In this document: one piece after another, positions 6,146-7,099 of the stretch
How the letters are laid out: each line of letters opens with the position of its first letter
Position numbering within the stretch: the stretch's first letter is position 1
DNA from: Chlamydia avium 10DC88
Lineage (GTDB): Bacteria; Chlamydiota; Chlamydiia; Chlamydiales; Chlamydiaceae
NCBI RefSeq assembly: GCF_000583875.1
Contig: NZ_CP006572.1
Coordinates: 1 to 7,099, forward strand
Direction: 5' to 3'
Length of the DNA stretch: 7,099 nt
Made by a program: the position numbers and the translations under genes
The notes under the pieces: model-generated
The model's input: only the letters and a program-made list of their open reading frames with translations
What the model was told of the DNA's origin: nothing
The model's database searches: none

Positions 6146-6921
6146 AGGGATTCCTGAATAGTTTTTTGATGCAACGATAGCTTGTTTTCTATTTCCTGAG
6201 TCAATTTTAGAATATCCTGAGAAGCTCTAGAGTTTGGATATGCATTGATTACAGGAGTTTCTTTTAACAAAGATCTGCTTAAAGTAATGTCACGACGTAT
6301 TTTACTTTCTAGTATTTTATTCGGATAAATCGACTCTATTATGTCTGTATACATAGAGTTTGTTGAATTCCTTTCATCCCAAAATGAAAAAACTATACCC
6401 AGAACTTCTAAGTCATTTTCAATTGTGGAACAGAATTCTTTTATCTTCTGTAATCCTAAAATAGAAAATGGCTCTGGGGTTAGGCAGATAATTAAATATT
6501 GACTAGCAAGAAATGCTTCTCGAGTAAGTATACCTAGACTTGGTGGAGTATCCAAAATACAAATATCGTAATAATCTTGAATACTTTGTAAAGATAGGTA
6601 TAAATGATTGATAGCTAGATTTGTGACTTTATTAAATCCCCTAAATTCTTCTATTAAAACAGAGGAAGGGATAATGTCTAAGTTATTTATTTTTGTTTTG
6701 TGAATAGAGTTTTTTATTTCGTTTGTATTTCTGAGAAATTCGTTAAGGCTATATTTTTCACAAGTTTGTATGCCTAGACCTATAGTTAAATTTGCTTGTG
6801 GATCTAAATCCACAAGCAAAATTCGTTTTTTCTTTTCTTGGGCCAAATTACACCCAACGTTTAGGGACAGAGTTGTTTTCCCGGTCCCTCCTTTAAAAGA
6901 ACAAAATGTCAACGTTTTCAC
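6142..6921 (-). CDS. pgp5: Pgp5, ParA-family partition ATPase
   Basis: A 259-aa ParA/MinD-type P-loop ATPase. It has the deviant Walker A KGGTGKTT (10-17) with the signature lysine K10, the A' segment LLVDLDPQANL (35-45; D38, D40), and Walker B ICILDTPPS (120-128; D124). LTPEPFSILGLQKI, FWDERNSTN and KIRRDITLSRSLLKE match C. trachomatis Pgp5 closely. The start is GTG at 6921-6919, preceded by GGAG (6930-6927) five bases away, a good Shine-Dalgarno; an N-terminus reaching the complete P-loop requires it. It begins 30 nt after pgp4 and overlaps pgp6 by four nt, so pgp4-pgp5-pgp6 looks like one transcription unit. The role expected from the family is ATP-dependent segregation of plasmid copies; in C. 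trachomatis it is dispensable for maintenance in culture and has been linked to gene regulation. All catalytic residues are intact. Confidence 0.96.
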   Translation of the reverse strand: MKTLTFCSFKGGTGKTTLSLNVGCNLAQEKKKRILLVDLDPQANLTIGLGIQTCEKYSLNEFLRNTNEIKNSIHKTKINNLDIIPSSVLIEEFRGFNKVTNLAINHLYLSLQSIQDYYDICILDTPPSLGILTREAFLASQYLIICLTPEPFSILGLQKIKEFCSTIENDLEVLGIVFSFWDERNSTNSMYTDIIESIYPNKILESKIRRDITLSRSLLKETPVINAYPNSRASQDILKLTQEIENKLSLHQKTIQESL

Positions 6922-6951
6922 ACTTACTCCAACGTTAGAGTAGATGTTAAT

Positions 6952-7099
6952 TTATTCAGATTTTGAGAACATATCTTTTCTTGATAGAATTAACATAATT
7001 AGAGCTTTCTTTAATTTTAAGTTGTTGTTCTCCAATTGTTCTACTATTGGAGAGTCTGGGAATAAGTTTAGAGATGTTTGTATTTGATTAAGTAAATCC
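6952..7099 (-). CDS. pgp4: Pgp4 transcriptional regulator, N-terminus cut by window edge
   Basis: The last 48 codons of pgp4 run from the right edge to TAA at 6954-6952. The segment [16 protein letters not shown] and the end [19 protein letters not shown] align without gaps to the C-terminus of the 102-aa C. trachomatis Pgp4 ([22 protein letters not shown] there), so about 54 N-terminal residues lie outside. Pgp4 is the plasmid-encoded regulator required for expression of pgp3 and of several chromosomal genes including glgA, and thereby for glycogen build-up in C. trachomatis. The near-identical last 22 residues imply strong constraint on this end. It precedes pgp5 by 30 nt. The promoter and start are not visible. 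Confidence 0.94.
   Translation of the reverse strand, partial: DLLNQIQTSLNLFPDSPIVEQLENNNLKLKKALIMLILSRKDMFSKSE

Larger units (their letters stand above)
1..7099. mobile_element. Chlamydial virulence plasmid, nearly complete
   Basis: All eight genes of the conserved chlamydial plasmid are present in the standard order and orientation, with four 22-bp tandem repeats between pgp6 and pgp7. The left edge cuts pgp3 and the right edge cuts pgp4, which are neighbours on the circle, so the window is a circular molecule opened there. From the C. trachomatis protein lengths I infer about 400 bp missing: some 49 codons of pgp3, a short gap and 54 codons of pgp4. The plasmid is normally non-conjugative and vertically inherited, and no transposase, conjugation or resistance gene is seen. 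Species is not resolved; identity to C. trachomatis is moderate throughout. Confidence 0.96.

Noticed and set aside
1..7099. tRNA or rRNA genes, transposases, toxin-antitoxin or resistance genes
   Set aside because: The window is almost wholly filled by the eight known plasmid genes and the origin; nothing resembling these was seen in the short gaps.

Overview
The window is most of a chlamydial plasmid (the roughly 7.5 kb cryptic or virulence plasmid of the genus Chlamydia), opened inside the pgp3-pgp4 interval. The evidence is the AT-rich base composition, the fixed gene order, four perfect 22-bp iterons at the origin, and translated proteins that match the remembered C. trachomatis Pgp1-Pgp8 proteins family by family. 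The proteins differ clearly from C. trachomatis, so another Chlamydia species is likely (perhaps the psittaci/pneumoniae/felis/caviae side), but I cannot name it from the sequence alone.

Layout: seven of the eight genes lie on the minus strand. From left to right these are the 5' 215 codons of pgp3 (1-646, its C-terminus off the left edge), pgp2 (701-1741) and pgp1, a DnaB-like helicase (1735-3108). A short divergent intergenic region with a 30-bp palindrome follows. Then comes the only plus-strand gene, pgp8, a tyrosine recombinase (3202-4213), which is broken by two frameshifts. Convergent to it is the paralogous recombinase pgp7 (4262-5185). The origin region follows, with four 22-bp direct repeats (5243-5330) and two hairpins. 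Last come pgp6 (5405-6145), pgp5/ParA (6142-6921) and the last 48 codons of pgp4 (6952-7099). About 400 bp (end of pgp3, the pgp3-pgp4 gap, start of pgp4) is estimated to be missing from a complete circle.

How it works together: Pgp1 is the replicative helicase and the iterons are the presumed origin. Pgp5 and Pgp6 look like a partition-type pair translated from overlapping genes. Pgp2 and Pgp6 are maintenance factors of unknown biochemistry. Pgp4 is the transcriptional regulator, and Pgp3 is the secreted trimeric virulence protein that Pgp4 controls. Pgp7 and Pgp8 are paralogous integrase-like proteins.

The most interesting point is pgp8. It is read in three frames, and each switch lies at a 7-nt homopolymer (T7, then A7) where one extra base would restore a 337-aa protein. 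The gene downstream of each break is otherwise well preserved, and pgp8 is reported as needed for plasmid maintenance in C. trachomatis. Either the gene decayed very recently, or the frame is recovered by slippage, or the sequence has homopolymer errors. Several unreported-looking inverted repeats (before pgp1/pgp8, before pgp3, before pgp7 and after pgp6) are candidate regulatory sites. I see no wholly new system; this is a known plasmid with unusual details.
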